Positions 24,889 to 44,280 of a stretch of DNA of 64,000 bases are shown one piece after another. The stretch spans positions 2,097,501 to 2,161,500 of the forward strand of contig JAEVLN010000001.1 of NCBI GenBank assembly GCA_018350325.1, written 5' to 3'. Every line of letters begins with the position of its first letter. The first letter of the stretch is position 1. The translations under genes were made by a program, and so were the position numbers. Under the pieces are notes generated by a model, which was not told the origin of the DNA, searched no databases, and worked only from the letters and a program-made list of their open reading frames with translations. Origin of the DNA: Globodera rostochiensis (taxonomy: Eukaryota; Nematoda; Chromadorea; Rhabditida; Heteroderidae).

Positions 24889-26035
24889 TTATGCTTTTCC
24901 CAAAAGCCCTCCGCCTAAATGGATGTGTAAAAATGAAACTTAAGCATTAAATGAAGAAAATTCCAAAAAAGATTTGGTGAACGAGTCAATGCTTAATTTA
25001 AAAGTTAAAAAATGGAGACTAGGAAAATGACAGTACAAAATCTTTGTGGAATATTGAGGCAGCTAGATACTGGACCGCGGAGTCTTCAAAACACCCGGAA
25101 TCGGAATTTTTCTGGGTCAAAAATTCCGGACTTCAATCGGGGCAAGAAAATCCCGGATTTTCACCTTATTCCTTGTTTTCAAAAGTTATAATGCCGATCT
25201 CGTTTTACAAAATCAAAATCCTTTTTTATAGGGATTTTTCAAGATTAAAAGCAGAAAACCAAAGTCTATAAACATAAGTTTATGTACACATTTACCGTCC
25301 CGAAACTCTCAAAAAAAAGAAATTGTTAAAACCCCAAAAAATAAAACGCCATAAATTTGAATTAACGCGATGACATAACAGCAGAGAATAGAGAGCTTCA
25401 CACTTGCTTGTCTGCACTCCGAAATTGGCCACACATTTGGCAAAGCAAAGCGAAGGAATGGGATGAAGAATAAGGTTTCTTTATGGTGCTTTTCTCTGCT
25501 TTTCGTCTCTAACAAATAAGCAGTAATACATATTGATTTTGAGCAAATCGGGGACACGGGACGCCGTGCTTTTGTCCCGTTTAGTTTAGCTTTGCCTTTG
25601 CTGAGTAGGTAACTCGGTTTGTTTATCAATCTCAAAACTAGCCGCTCCTCTAGGTCAAATGTTTGGGAATAACATTGCCTATTAGTGTTAACAATATGTA
25701 CAGTGAATATGAAGCACAGTACTAAATGTTTTTAATTTACTTAATTGGTTGGAAGATTGAAGAATCCATGGCCAGCCCGATTTTTGGATTTACGAGACCC
25801 GAATTAACCAGCACAAAAACTGAAACATACTGGTTGAGTAATTGTGCTTGCTTGCGAAGGTTTTCAGTCGATGTTGCCTGATAGAATCGATTTTTTTTTT
25901 CAAACCGTTTTTGAATCAATATCATTCAATAAATGAACGATTCAAGAGAAAACGGATTTCACACATTTTTTCTCATTTAAGGTTGATTGATTTCCACAAT
26001 TCCATATTGATTATTTGTGTTTTCCAAATCTTCGA
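24889..26035. other. Divergent intergenic region between RIOK3 and SAFB-like gene
   Basis: About 1.15 kb that should contain both promoters. Around 25069-25160 it has a short inverted repeat (GGAATTTTT ... AAAAATTCC, 7-nt loop) inside CCGGAAT-rich sequence resembling the inside of the MITEs seen elsewhere. The rest is AT-rich. A 108-codon antisense ORF at 25309-25635 looks random. Confidence 0.5.
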
Positions 26036-29000
26036 ATGAATCAAGAGCAGGTGAAGAAGTCGCTGCACGAATTGAAGGTCAACGAATTGAGGAATGAGTT
26101 GGAGAAGCGCGGGATCGAAAAGACCGGCATCAAAGCAATTTTGATCGATCGTCTTGTTCAGGTTAGCCGATTGACCACCATTTTAACAATTTTAGCAAAA
26201 AAATTTAACGTAAAAATGCTATGCATTTTGTTTTGGTGCTTTTAATGAGTTTTAAACTCATTTTGCGTGCACAAGGAAATCTGCTTCCCAACGAAGCCGT
26301 ACAGGGGGTTTTCCAGGTTTTTGGACTGACGTCTCTAGGGTTTTGGGTCCAGTATTTATGCTCTATCAAACATTGTATTCAGCTACATCTGACAAATGTG
26401 TACTGTGAATAGTGTGAAAAATTGCGTTCATCATCAAAGTTGTTTTTGTTTCTGGCAAATCTTGGTGTTGTGCTGGTGCTTGACACCAATTTGTAGCGGT
26501 GGTTGGACAACGCGTCAAATGCTTGTTCCAAAAATGTGTGGATCAGATAAAATCTGCTCGTGTAGCGCGCGTTGTCCATGTTCCAGTCGCGCGTTTCGTT
26601 CAAGTACCTGCCGAACACCTCACGGCATGCTCTTCAAAAAATGGGAAATATTCACAATTCGTTTCATTAATATGAGTGCCTTGCTTTTCCGCTGACCAAA
26701 ATGCGGTCAATTTTGCGGAAATTAACATCGCTTGTGAATGCGCCACGGCCCAGCGCCAACGTTCCATGGTACCCAATGACGATGGTGTTGGCGATCCCGT
26801 TGACTTCTTGGATCAGCTTTTCCACCATTCCGAGACGCCAGTACTTTGCCTCGGCGATCAGCTGGCGCCATTCGTTGAACTCCTCGGGCGGCACGAATTT
26901 CCTTGTTGCGTGCCCGTCCTCGTCAAAGCAGTATCTCAAGCAGTTGACCAACAGTCGTACCAGTCGGCCGTCTCGGTGGGCACAGTCAATTATGTACTGA
27001 CGTTGGGCGAGTTCAGCAAACAGTGAGTCCGGCTCTCGGCACAACACGCGCGCAAACACTTCAATTCTGTTTCCGGCCGACAGTCGGAGTCGTACAATTC
27101 GATTTGCTGCAGAATGCATTCTGGAAGTCTCTATTTAGCGCAAATCTGCTTTCTGATTTGAATGTTAGGGTAGTTCCAAACCGGACAATAATATTCGATT
27201 CTTCCGGATAAGGAAAAATGTGCAAAAGGAAGGAGCGACAACTCCGGCACACCCTCAATACGTCATTGAAGTGATTTGGTAACCTCAAACAACAAAAAAA
27301 GAAATTAACCGTTTTCGGTGTAAGGACCTTAAAACAAACAAACCGCCACTTCTGCTGAGTGGGGCTGGATGTGATGGGCTGGGTGCCATCCAAAGTGGCG
27401 CCATTATTTGTGTCCTCATATATATAGTAATGTGTGTACCATACACATCCTAGGAAAAAATGCGTGTCTCATCGGGTGCTCCCTCCCGGCGCCGTTGTTC
27501 CCCCCCCCCCTCTCATTTTCCCACAGCGGCTTCGCTTAAACAAATGCCCTCCTCCGCCCCCACCTCCCCGTCTCTCTGGGATTTGGGAGTGTGGGGAGCA
27601 CGCGACAGATTTATTTATATTTGCATTGGGGGCGTGCGTGGCCCATTTGAATGAATGAATAGTGCCTATTAAAAGGGTCTGAAAAATGAAAAATGGCCAA
27701 TTAGCGATCGTTTGTGCCGCGTTCTTATGGAATTGATGTGAAAATTTGCACGTTCGTAGTAATATATAGGGACAAAAAACCATCTCTGTAAATTGAACTG
27801 AAAAAGGTTTATTTTTAAGGCGCTCAAGACGGAAGGGCATGACGTTCAAACCTACCGGTTCAACATGGCCGAATTGCAGGCCAACCAGCTGGAGAGCAAA
27901 GTGGTGGATTCAAGCAGTGGTAAGAGAGGAACAAATTTATGGAATTTTTCGAAAAATTTGTGACCCCTTGTCCATGCTTTTCAGATGTGATGATACTGGA
28001 GCAAAATGGAGAGAATGCAGAGCAAATTGCTGCTGTTGCTGTTGTGGAGGCTGTGTCCAATGAAGAAGGGGGTGCCGACAAATTGGACAATTGTGCAGGT
28101 TTTGCGAGTTTTAGCCAATTTATTGTTTTAAAAATATTTCAAAGTTTTTGTACATCAAGGTGTACGTTCCGTGGCCAGAGCCGTGGCCGGGCATTAAATT
28201 TTTAATGCCGGCGGTGCCACTTTTTTAGAAAAAAAAGTGTAATTTTTTGGATTGGGGTGTTTTGGGTCGCCTCGTCTTCCGTGCGCCCCCGTGGCTACGG
28301 ACTAGCAGACAACTGAAAATTATAATAATTGTTTCAAGTTACTTGGTCAATCCGAAATGCTTTGTTTTTTGCACTTATTCCCTTGGTTTAGAATTAGTTA
28401 GTAAATTTGATTTTCCCAAGGTGTCACCGAACCGGGCGGACAAAGTTTGTTGAGCCAGGACGCTGTTGTTGTTGAACAGGGACAAAAACAGACACCGGAT
28501 GCCGACACTCTTGCTCAACAACCCGAGGTTAAACAAACATTTGGGTTTAAATTCAAAAATGTGGTCATTCCGCGTCCATTTTGAACTTTGGCGTTGGCCG
28601 ATGAGTGTGTGTGCGTGTTGTGTGGTCGCATCGTCAGATAGGGAATTTTGCAGGAAAAAACTGTCCAGGAAACAGAGAAGAATGGTGAAGAGTCGTCCCG
28701 TCCAACCATTGGACAAAATGATGTCGTTGTTGAACAACAACCCGTTCCGGTGGTGCCGCCGTTGGCTGCGGTGCCCGCCCAAAATGATGATTGCGGGGAA
28801 GAGGATGATGAGCCGGACATTATCATCGAATCGCCGCCTAAACATGCGATCAAAACGGAGTGCATTGAGGAGGTGGTGGTGGTCGGTTCATCACCTGCTG
28901 CTGCTGCGACTACTTCTGTTGGCATGAATCCAAAGGAATCGGTGACGGTTACGACAACAACTGCACTTTCGTCCATTGTTCAGCAACAGAAAAAGGTGTC

Positions 29001-32000
29001 GAATGCTGCAACACCGACGACAGCGGCTGTTGCAGCTGATGAACCATTGTCCTCTTCGACAACCAATGCCACCATCAACAACACCACTTCAACAACAGCG
29101 AAACTTGTTGCGCATGTGTCTTCCTCGTCTACAACGGCGTCCACCGAGTCAGTGGTGCTGATCACAGATCACCGGGCGGCAAAGGAGGTGGCCAATGTTG
29201 CGCAAATTGATGGAAAGCAACAACAACAGCGCCAGTCAGTGGGAAGCGAAAATTTGGTGGACGGAAACAATTTGTCGGCCAGCTTGTGGATCCGCAACAT
29301 AACCACCACGACGAAGGCAGCCGACCTAAAAGTACACACTTCTTCGTTTGCTTTGATTAAAATGGGTCTTTTTGCCATGTCCTTTGGTTGAGAATTTTAC
29401 AGATTAATGCAGATTTTCTTTTCATTTTTGGTCAGAAGTTGGGGTTATTATTTCCTCAGCTGATATCATGTCTGAAATGGTGCCGAAATTGGAATACCTC
29501 CTATTTGGTCAAAAAGATTACTGTGGACTCCTTAAACCCGCTTTATGCCAACAACAACAACATTTTCACTGCACGCAGCAGCTGACCCCCGCAATGGTCC
29601 GACCAACCTCTACGCTTTTTAAGGCGCTGTTTTCCAAGCATGGCAAAGTGATCACGGCGAAGATTTTTACCACCAAAAACAAGCAGTCGCCCACGTGTTT
29701 TGGCTATGTGACGTTGGCGGACGCGGAGACGGCGGATGTTTGCGCGCACAAGCTGAACCGCTCCAACTTCAAGGGACGCATCATCAACGTCGAAAAGGCA
29801 AAGCCAATCATTCAATCAATCACTCTCTATTTCTTTAATGATCATATTGATCAGCACAGTGGTTGTTCCTATGGACGCCACTGTTGGATTCCGATGTTGA
29901 GTCGTTTTTTTAGTCATAAAATTTTAAAATTATTAGTGCCCCCTTGCCCATGAACAAAATTTTCTGGCATATTTTCGTAGTCCAAATAAGTTATTGTACA
30001 CACACGACGCCTTTTCACACCGAACGTCTCCATTCTTTGTAGGCCGACCGCTCTAACCTGTCACAAATTGGTACTGGACAACAACAGCCGACTGCTGCTG
30101 CTGCTTCTGGCACATCAAAGGATTCGGCGTCGGGTACGCCCAGAACAAGCGGAAAAAGCGGTGGAGGAAGCAAATCGACTAGCGGTGACCCGGGCGCTTC
30201 GTCTTCCTCTTCAAAAAAGGTCCGGCCGCGCATAGTCGCCGTGCCGGAATCGCCCGGGAAGAAAGTCTCCGCTTCATCGTCGTCCATCAAAAAGCGAATC
30301 ACCAAACACGCCGGTGGTGGTGGTGGGGGTGGCGGCGGCGGCAGCACGTCCAACAAATATGACTGTAATGCATTTGCGTTGTCCGTGTGGCTTCCTCCTT
30401 ATCTCCGGAATTTTCCGTTTGATACACCGGGCGAATGTCGAGAAATTCCGGAATCCGGACCTTTCCTCCTTGACGGCCCCTCCATAATCCGCGATGGTTG
30501 TTGCTGCTGGAATATGCATGCGTTCATTCTCCTCTCGATTTTTGTTTCTGTTTGAAAATTCAGTCATTTTACCCAGTCTCATGGCATAATTATCGCACAA
30601 CAACCAAACAATCCATCCATTCATTCTAGACAACTCGCGCAATCGCAACAATCGCCGCAATTTCCGTTCACGCGTCGCCCCGTTTGTCCAACGGGGGAAT
30701 GCCGTTTCGTCCGCCCAGCAATACATGGTCAAGGCACGCGTTGAGCAACCGCCGTCCATCTACCGTCGTCTTGTGCACCAAACGAGCCGTGGCATTCGCG
30801 TTTCCGCTTCAATGTATGATGGCAGTTCAGCTGCAGCGCAATACGGACAGCAGCGAATGGATTCGGCCGGGTTCCGCGATTTTCCGTCACACCGGCAGCA
30901 TCATGCTGCAGCTGATCCACGTGCGGACTCCCGTCGCTTTGTCCCCGCTGGCGGTAATGATGAGCGGGAAGAGATGTTGCGTTTGATGCGGCGTCGCGAG
31001 GAAGAGCATCGCAAGAAGGAGGAGGAGCTGCGACTGGAACGTGAGCACGAGAGGCTGAAGTACGAGCGGGAGAAGCTGGAGCGTGAACGGCTTGAACTTG
31101 AGCACATGAAGCTGGCCGCGCAAATCCAGGCTTCCGGATGGATTCAGGCGGCCGCGATGCCTGTCGCCGCCGCTGCCGGGCTTGCGGCGTCGCCCGCTGC
31201 CGGCATTGTTGGTGCAACAACTGTGTCGGCGCGTGCAGCCTCTGCATCACAACAGCAGCAGCATCGGCAGCAGGTGGACTCCGTTGCTCGTCATGAACGT
31301 CACCACATGGAGGCTCGGACCAGTTCAAAGAAGGATTCAACGAAGATGTCGGCACCGATGGGGCGAAGTTCTGTCGGAGGACGAGCCAAAGAGTCGAGCA
31401 GGTAGACTTCGGCACACCGTTTTGTTGTTGGCGGTCGCTCTCCGTTGTTTTGCATCGCATCGGCGTTTTAAAGGAGTTTTCCAGAGCACTCAGACCTGCA
31501 GAAATGGCATTGGGACTGGAACAAACAATATTATTCAAAAAAGTTTAATTTCCTTTTCCGTTGCAGTCGTTCCCACCACGACGCGCGTCGCACATCGCCC
31601 GTCCGTGCGCAGCGCCGAAGTCGCAGTCGTTCGCCCCTCCGGCGTTCGTCTACTCGCACTGAAAAGAACGCATCGCAGACGGCGAGTAAGGGCTCCTCTG
31701 CTTCGACTTGGACCACAAAATCTTCGACCCCGTCCGCAATGTCGTCCCGTCATGTGAAGCAGCGCGATGGTGGCAATGGGCGCCGAAGTTCCTCGCGTGG
31801 CGCGGGAGCAGGAGCCGGCGGTGGCTCCGTCGCACACCACCAATCGTCCGCTTATGCAGCTGGTGACGCGGGTGGTGGCGGCACCTTGCATCCGTTTGCA
31901 CAACCGTTTGGTTCGGCTACGCTTTCTGCCTACGAGAAACAGAATCAGTACACAATTGGCGATGGTGGATCCAGAATGACATCATCGGCAGCCTCTGGTG

Positions 32001-32998
32001 GCTATGAGCGCCATGGCTCTTCGCAGAACAACCAGTTGCAAGGTGTGGTGCACCCACCGTTTTTGTTCATTCTGATCACTTCACGTGCATTTTCCGAAGA
32101 TAAGTTTTTCGCCCTTTTTCAGGACGTTCATTTTACAACGATCGCTATGGAGGAGACACGCAGACCGCAACGGATCCCTATACTGGACGCACTGACCTTT
32201 CGTATACGCAGCGCATTGGCCAATATTCCGGCTCGATGGGCGGTGGAGGTCGTGAGGAAGTGTTCGGTGGTGGAAGCGCCGCTTTTGGCGACTCGGGACT
32301 CTCTAGTTACTCTTCGTCGTAAGTTTTCTGTTCGGGTGAAAATCACATTTTTTTTTGGCTTCTGGGAATGTACCGCGCAATTCATGAGAACTATGCGTGA
32401 TTATAAAATTTAGTTAAATGAAAATTTTGACAAAATTTTGCGCTTTCCCGCCGCGAAACACGAAGGTGGTAAACTTTTTACAAGATATGTGCCTGGTTCG
32501 GGGACTTGGAACTCAAATTCAACCCAAATTTCCAGTAACAAAATAACATTTGACAGGGCTCAGCAGTACGGTGGGCGGAGCCATGCCGCTGGCCAACAGC
32601 AGCAGCAGCAGCAACAGGCCTCCTATTACAACCAGTCGTCGTCGTGGAACAGCTCTGGTGGTGCCGACCGGGCTGCAGACGTGGTCAACTCGCGCGCATT
32701 CAATGCGACGAGCACAAGCGGAGGCGGCGGCGGAACTTCTGGCTGGGGCAGACAGGCCGATGACATTCTGACGGGTCACTTCCAATTGAATTATTTGGAG
32801 ATTTTGACCGCAGAATTCCATTTTTCTAAAATTGCAGAGTGGAATATGTACGGCTCGTCGCCACAGAAGGACAACAACCCTTCATCTGGAGGTCGATTTC
32901 AGCAGCATCAGTCATTGTCGTCGTCATATGGCGGTGGCAGATCTGGCGGCGGTTCGATGTTCTCTGGTGGTGGCGGTGGTGGTGGAAGACGCTATTGA
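26036..32998 (+). CDS. SAFB/SLTM-like SAP and RRM domain protein
   Basis: Nuclear scaffold-attachment and RNA-binding protein family. Exon 1 (26036-26161) encodes a SAP domain, LHELKVNELRNELEKRGIEK with KAILIDRLVQ. After a 1.66-kb intron holding an antisense gene, exons at 27820-27919, 27985-28098 and about 28422-28527 lead into acidic, Val/Thr-rich sequence (28654-29330). An RRM is split between LWIRNI (29280-29330, RNP2) and CFGYVTLADAETADVCAHKL (about 29620-29805, RNP1 region). Then come Gly/Ser-rich basic linker (30043-30360), a Glu/Arg coiled coil (30960-31130), an RS-like block (31567-31690) and a Gly/Gln/Ser-rich tail ending GGGGGGGRRY at 32998. Domain order matches SAFB. Junctions in the tail are approximate. 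Confidence 0.85.
26379..27119 (-). CDS. KCTD8/12/16-type BTB protein nested in an intron
   Basis: Family of GABA-B receptor auxiliary subunits with an N-terminal tetramerising BTB domain and a C-terminal H1 domain. Two exons, 26680-27119 and 26379-26631, join to 230 residues; the intron begins with GC (26632-26679). BTB-like part: RIEVFARVLCREPDSLFAEL, RDGRLVRLLVNCLRYCF, VPPEEFNEWRQLIAEAKYW. H1 part: TIVIGYHGTLALGRGAF, REVFGRYLNETRDWN, RYTSRFYLIHTFLEQAFDAL, ending SHYSQYTFVRCS, which aligns with the vertebrate KCTD12 C-terminus. It lacks the long linker of vertebrate members. It lies wholly inside intron 1 of the SAFB-like gene on the opposite strand. Confidence 0.85.
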
Positions 32999-33596
32999 TT
33001 GAAGGAAGTGAACAAGCAGTGCATGGATGGATGGCATTGTGGATGTTGAGTGTGTGATTTCTAACCGTTTTCGAACCCGATTTTTTGGACGAGACATTTT
33101 TTAAGACAAATTTCAATTCATTGTATCATTATCATGAGAAAAGCGGCCAAGATATTGTGGAATTTAAATGTTTGAGAGGAGTCGTGTCAGCTTTTAGCCA
33201 GTCTAAATTTTGCTTCTGTACTACGAAAAGACAATAAAATTATAAACGAAAAACTAAATTTGGAGATTTTTTAAAAATAAGTTGAATATTTGCTAAACGG
33301 GTTCAAAAGAGCTTGAGAATTTGAACGATGACCTCGAAAATCGGCGGCCGAACCGATGAGCTTCGTTAAACAGGCTGACGACTTTTTGTTCGGATTGGGT
33401 GGGAGGGGGGGGGGGGTGTGCTTTTGCCATTTTACACTTTTTGAGTTGCGAAGAGAATGAATTGTTTTGTTTATTCAGTAAATAAATTATAGCAAAACAA
33501 AAACGTGACAATGATCGAAGATCATTTACTCAAATGTGTCAAGGAAACTCAATAAATGAGTTGGTTCTCAGATGGACGTCTTCGGGACGTGCAGAA
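32999..33596. other. Convergent spacer between SAFB-like gene and sHSP
   Basis: 3' UTRs of the two convergent genes. An AATAAA signal is near 33234 (+), and a G run lies at about 33405-33415. No ORF with coding character. Confidence 0.55.
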
Positions 33597-34280
33597 CTAC
33601 TGCTGCTGCTGTTGCTTCTGCTCAATCGCTTTCTTCACCTCAATGGGAATGGAGCGCTTCCCATCGCCCGTGGTCTTCATGCCGGTGATGCACAAGCGGC
33701 CCCCGTCCAGCTCGCACTTGATGCTCTCCTTTTGAATTCCTTCCGGAATGAGCACACGACGACAGAACTGGCGGTGCACCGACTCGCCTGAAAAGTGCCA
33801 TGGGCGTTGTTTTTGATCAAACAATCTCATATCTCAAATTCGTAAAAGGCGTAATCCCTCAACAAAAACTGACCCTGGTTCTGCTCGCGGTGTTCACCCT
33901 CCACAACAATTTCATTGCCTTTCAGCTCGACGTTGACCTCCTCGGGACGGAAGCCGCTGACATCCACCTGAATTTTTTGGATATGGAAAATGCCATTATA
34001 GTAACAAAATGTGCCGTTTTTTGTTTCTCCCCCACCTTGTACGAGAGCTCGCCACTGTCCGACATGCTCAGCTGCGCAACATGGTCACGAAGCTGAAACG
34101 AATGTTCATGTGTTCATCTCCAAGAAGTCCAAGTCCGCCCTCGCCCACCTGAGGCTGAATGCCGTCAAAGAAACGGTCAAGTTCGCGCTCCATTTGCTCC
34201 AAAGGCGCAAAGAAGGAATGGCCGACGCTGGGCCACAATGCGCGGCGATAGAACGGGTCGAATGGAAGCAGAGAAGACAT
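33597..34280 (-). CDS. Small heat-shock protein (HSP20/alpha-crystallin)
   Basis: ATP-independent chaperone that holds unfolding proteins. Four exons, 34149-34280, 34036-34092, 33874-33967 and 33597-33787, join to 157 residues. The first intron is only 56 nt and must be removed, because reading through meets a stop. The N-terminus MSSLLPFDPFYRRALWPSVG is followed by [19 protein letters not shown] and then the alpha-crystallin core VDVSGFRPEEVNVELKGNE and RQFCRRVLIPEGI. It ends in a run of five Gln. The C-terminal IxI-type motif is present as IPIEV. Its 5' half is duplicated as a broken fragment near 50.5 kb. Confidence 0.95.
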
Positions 34281-35539
34281 TTTTTGAAGTCGTTTGGTTT
34301 TTAACGAATTTAATTTGGCTGAAAAAAATTTGGATTTATAAACGTTTTGGCACAGCGTCTTTAAGAAGCATTTATTTTTTATAAAAAAGGGGTTTTAGAC
34401 GGTGGGAAAGTGGGGAATATATGGACTTCAGCAAAGAAACGGGGCAAAACCCAATCAAATTCAAAGGGTTTTGGTGAATGAGGCGCGCTCTCTAAACTGC
34501 TGAAGAGAATGCCGAAAGTTTAGGCTTAAAATTGATGGGTTTTCAATAAATTTGTGGCACAAAGAGACGCGATGGGCATTGAGGGAGACGACGAAGGTGT
34601 GCATGTTTTCAAGAAAAGGACCGGCAAAGAGCATTCAGTGTTTAAATTTTAAAGCATAAGCCCCCGGGGGCCCTCGGGGGTCCCCGGGGGGTGGGCCCAT
34701 TAATGCCTGTTCTGTTAGCCTGCACAAGTGCCGTGGTATTTATATACGGGACGAACAGTGGGGGGTGGGGGGGGGACTTTGGAATGGAAAATGCTGGAAA
34801 AAGGGAGAAAGATGTGGGCGATGGACGCGAACGTACTCGATGGGTCGGGCGGGCGGGCGAGCGCCGTGGGCGAAAACATCGGCGGGCAGAGAGCATGACA
34901 ATTTCATAGAGTGAGGCGAGCGTTTGATGTGACGAAAGTGCTGCTTGTTGTTGTTTTTGTCCCCTTTCATAAACGCCACGCCATGGCGCTGAACGATGTG
35001 GTGGTGGGTGGTGGTAAACAAAAACAATCTTTCTTTTTTTTCTGTAGGAAATTTTTTGTTTTTTTTTGGAAAAATGCGCGTTATTGTTAAGAAACAACGG
35101 CTCGGCTCCCATTTGTACTCTTTTTTTCCAGAAAATTGTCCGGCAATTCCTCGGGAATATTATATTTCACACTATCAACTATCAGACAATACATCATTGA
35201 TCAATGTTCACATTTAATGGGACGTGGGGGGGGCGGGGAGGGCATCGTTCGTCCCATTTCATATCTAACTATTTGAGTCCTCTCTACTGGACGCGCATTT
35301 TACATCCGGCCACGGGCTCTGTCGGCTCCGCCGCCACGACGTCCGGCCTAAAAATGGAACGGATGCCGAACGATTCGGTTATAGAGAACATTTACATTTT
35401 ACGGCGCTGAACTAATCAGTTTTGAGTCCCGACTGTCCTTTGCCTGCATCCAGTCAACCATATATGCGTCAACGGCCGAAACTCCCTTAACGGGAAAAGG
35501 GGTGGGTGTACTGCTTGAACATGTGCCCATCCATTCTCT
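34281..35539. other. Spacer between sHSP and BBE copy 1
   Basis: Contains the sHSP upstream region (repeated at about 50.6-50.87 kb), a very GC-rich self-complementary stretch at about 34663-34700 (CCCCCGGGGG and GGGCCC blocks) and a G run near 34760. A spacer block around TTATTGTTAAGAAACAACGG (35083) recurs at 45392. The downstream-flank module shared by all array units runs from about 35215 to 35530. Minus-strand ORFs here change frame between copies and are not treated as genes. Confidence 0.55.
34608..34615. promoter_or_regulatory. Possible heat-shock element
   Basis: TTCAAGAA (TTCnnGAA core) lies about 330 nt upstream of the sHSP start. It fits the heat-shock factor consensus, but a single two-unit match can occur by chance. 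A TATA-like TTTATAAA lies near 34334-34341 (TTTATAAA also reads TTTATAAA on the minus strand). Confidence 0.3.
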
Positions 35540-39194
<3,655 letters not shown>

Positions 39195-40544
39195 TGTTGT
39201 GCCTATTTTATGAACCTTTAAAAGCGTAAAATTAAAGTCTAGATCACATCACTGATCGATCAGCAACAGATTACTGATCAGTGACAAATTCTAAGTCCAG
39301 ATCAAATCGCTGATCAGCAACAGATTACTGATCAGCGACAAACTCTAAGTCCAGAAACATCAGTGACAGATTAAGTCCCGATCACATCACTGATCAGTGA
39401 CAAGCCCAGATCACTGATAGAGGACAAACTTGGAGCTTTACGGAAAGGCCAATGTGCGCCATGGGGGTGGGGGTGGCGGGTATTTAAGCAGTTCGGCCTG
39501 AGGGGGCCGGCGAATGTGTCCCCCGCGGGGATGGGGAGAGGCAACTAATGATCTTTGGTGCCACGTTGACTTTTTTTGGCGGAAGAACGGAAAATTTGAC
39601 TAGACTAATGAAGTAGAGCAGCCAGCAGCTAAACCAACCAATTGCATTTATTTAAAAATTATTAATTTTAAAGTACGAGCACAAGGAACAAAAAGTTTTG
39701 AAACAATCAAAGAACAAAAAAATGATTTTTAACCAAAAAGGTCCAATAAAATTCTCTCTTTAATCTGTGAAAGTGAAGAATTTGGCGAATAACTCTTCGG
39801 ATTTGATGGAATTTTTACTCTTATTAATGAAAAATTTTTAATTATTTCAAAACAAAATTAAAATAATTAGAAAATATGTTTAAAATAGCTTGAGATGTTT
39901 TTAAAACTGAATTTTTAATTCTTTTATTTGTTTTCTTTCTTGTTTTATATGTACATACAAACCTTGCTGATTTTTAAAAACTAAAAATCCTCCGCCATGA
40001 ACACACTAATCCCAAAACTTGGGAAGGAAACCGTTAAGCCTATTGATTTCTTTTTTAGATTTGAATAAATGTTTTTTATTGAATTTCATGTTTGTTTTTA
40101 GAGAATTCGGCAACTCGAGCTATTCATTACATTTTTATCACTATCAGACAAATACATTCATTGACATTTAATGGGACGGTGGGGGGGGGGGGGGGGGAGG
40201 GAACCGCTCGTCTCTTTTCATCTCCGTCCATTTGAGTCCTCTATACTGGACGCGCATTTTACAGCCGGCCACGGGCTCTGTTGGCGCCGCCGCCGCCGCG
40301 ACGTCCGGCCTGAAATGGACAAACATCCGTAGGAGCATTACGGCGCTGAACTAACCCCTTTTGAGTCTCGACTGTTCTTCGCCAACATCCAGCCAACCAT
40401 ATATGCGTCAACGGCCGCCTCTCCCTTAATGGGAAAAGGGGGTGGGTGTACTGCTTGAAAACGTGGTGGTTATTATTATGGCCAAAGTCCGCCATGCACG
40501 CGCGCGGATTATACTCAGCTCCATTGCCCACCCATCCATTCCCT
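39195..40544. other. Spacer between BBE copies 1 and 2
   Basis: Upstream of copy 1 it holds a TGATCA-rich repeat (about 39245-39425), the shared promoter-like block near 39470-39535, then AT-rich sequence (39600-40150) with no gene. A G run of about 18 lies at about 40182-40199, after which the array's downstream-flank module (about 40200-40530) leads into the 3' end of copy 2. Confidence 0.6.
39481..39530 (-). promoter_or_regulatory. TATA and CCCCGCGGGG block upstream of BBE copy 1
   Basis: On the minus strand a CCCCGCGGGG palindrome is followed by CTTAAATACC (TATA-like), about 290 nt upstream of the start codon. The block is conserved upstream of copies 2, 3 and 4, better than the sequence around it, which suggests a shared core promoter. 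Confidence 0.45.
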
Positions 40545-43852
<3,308 letters not shown>

Positions 43853-44222
43853 TCACTGATCAGTGGCAGATTAAGTCCCAATCAGATTACTGATCAGTGA
43901 CAGACTCTAAGTTCAGATCACATCGCTAATCAGAAACAAGCCCAGATTACGTCGCTGATCAATAACAGATAAAGTCCCAATCAGATTACTGATCAGTGAC
44001 AGACTCTAAGTTCAGATCACATCACTAATCAGAGACAAGCCCAGATCACTGATAGAGACGAATTGGAACTTTACGGAAAACGAAATGTGATCGGACAATA
44101 TGTGAAACAATTGTCACTTTTGCAGTTCATTTCTGTCCGAACATTCATGGTGTTGGCGCCGATGATTTGCCAACAGAATGGCTGGTGTTATCAATTGCGT
44201 CATGGGGGGGGGGGGTTGGGGG

Positions 44223-44280
44223 TATTTAAACAGTTCGGCGGTGAGGGGGCGCCGAATGTGTCCCCCGCGGGGGTGGGGGG
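44223..44280 (-). promoter_or_regulatory. TATA/GC block upstream of BBE copy 2
   Basis: TATTTAAA with the flanking CAGTTCGGCGGTGAGGGG block and CCCCCGCGGGGG, homologous to the blocks of copies 1, 3 and 4. It lies about 425 nt from the start codon, farther than in the others. Confidence 0.4.

Noticed and set aside
25309..25635. 108-residue antisense ORF upstream of RIOK3
   Set aside because: No recognisable motif, no splice or codon signature, sits in an AT-rich promoter region.
40259..40531. Small minus-strand protein in the downstream-flank module ([14 protein letters not shown], 85-100 residues)
   Set aside because: Length and frame change between the seven copies through G runs and small gaps, and no copy keeps a conserved start; treated as non-coding repeat.
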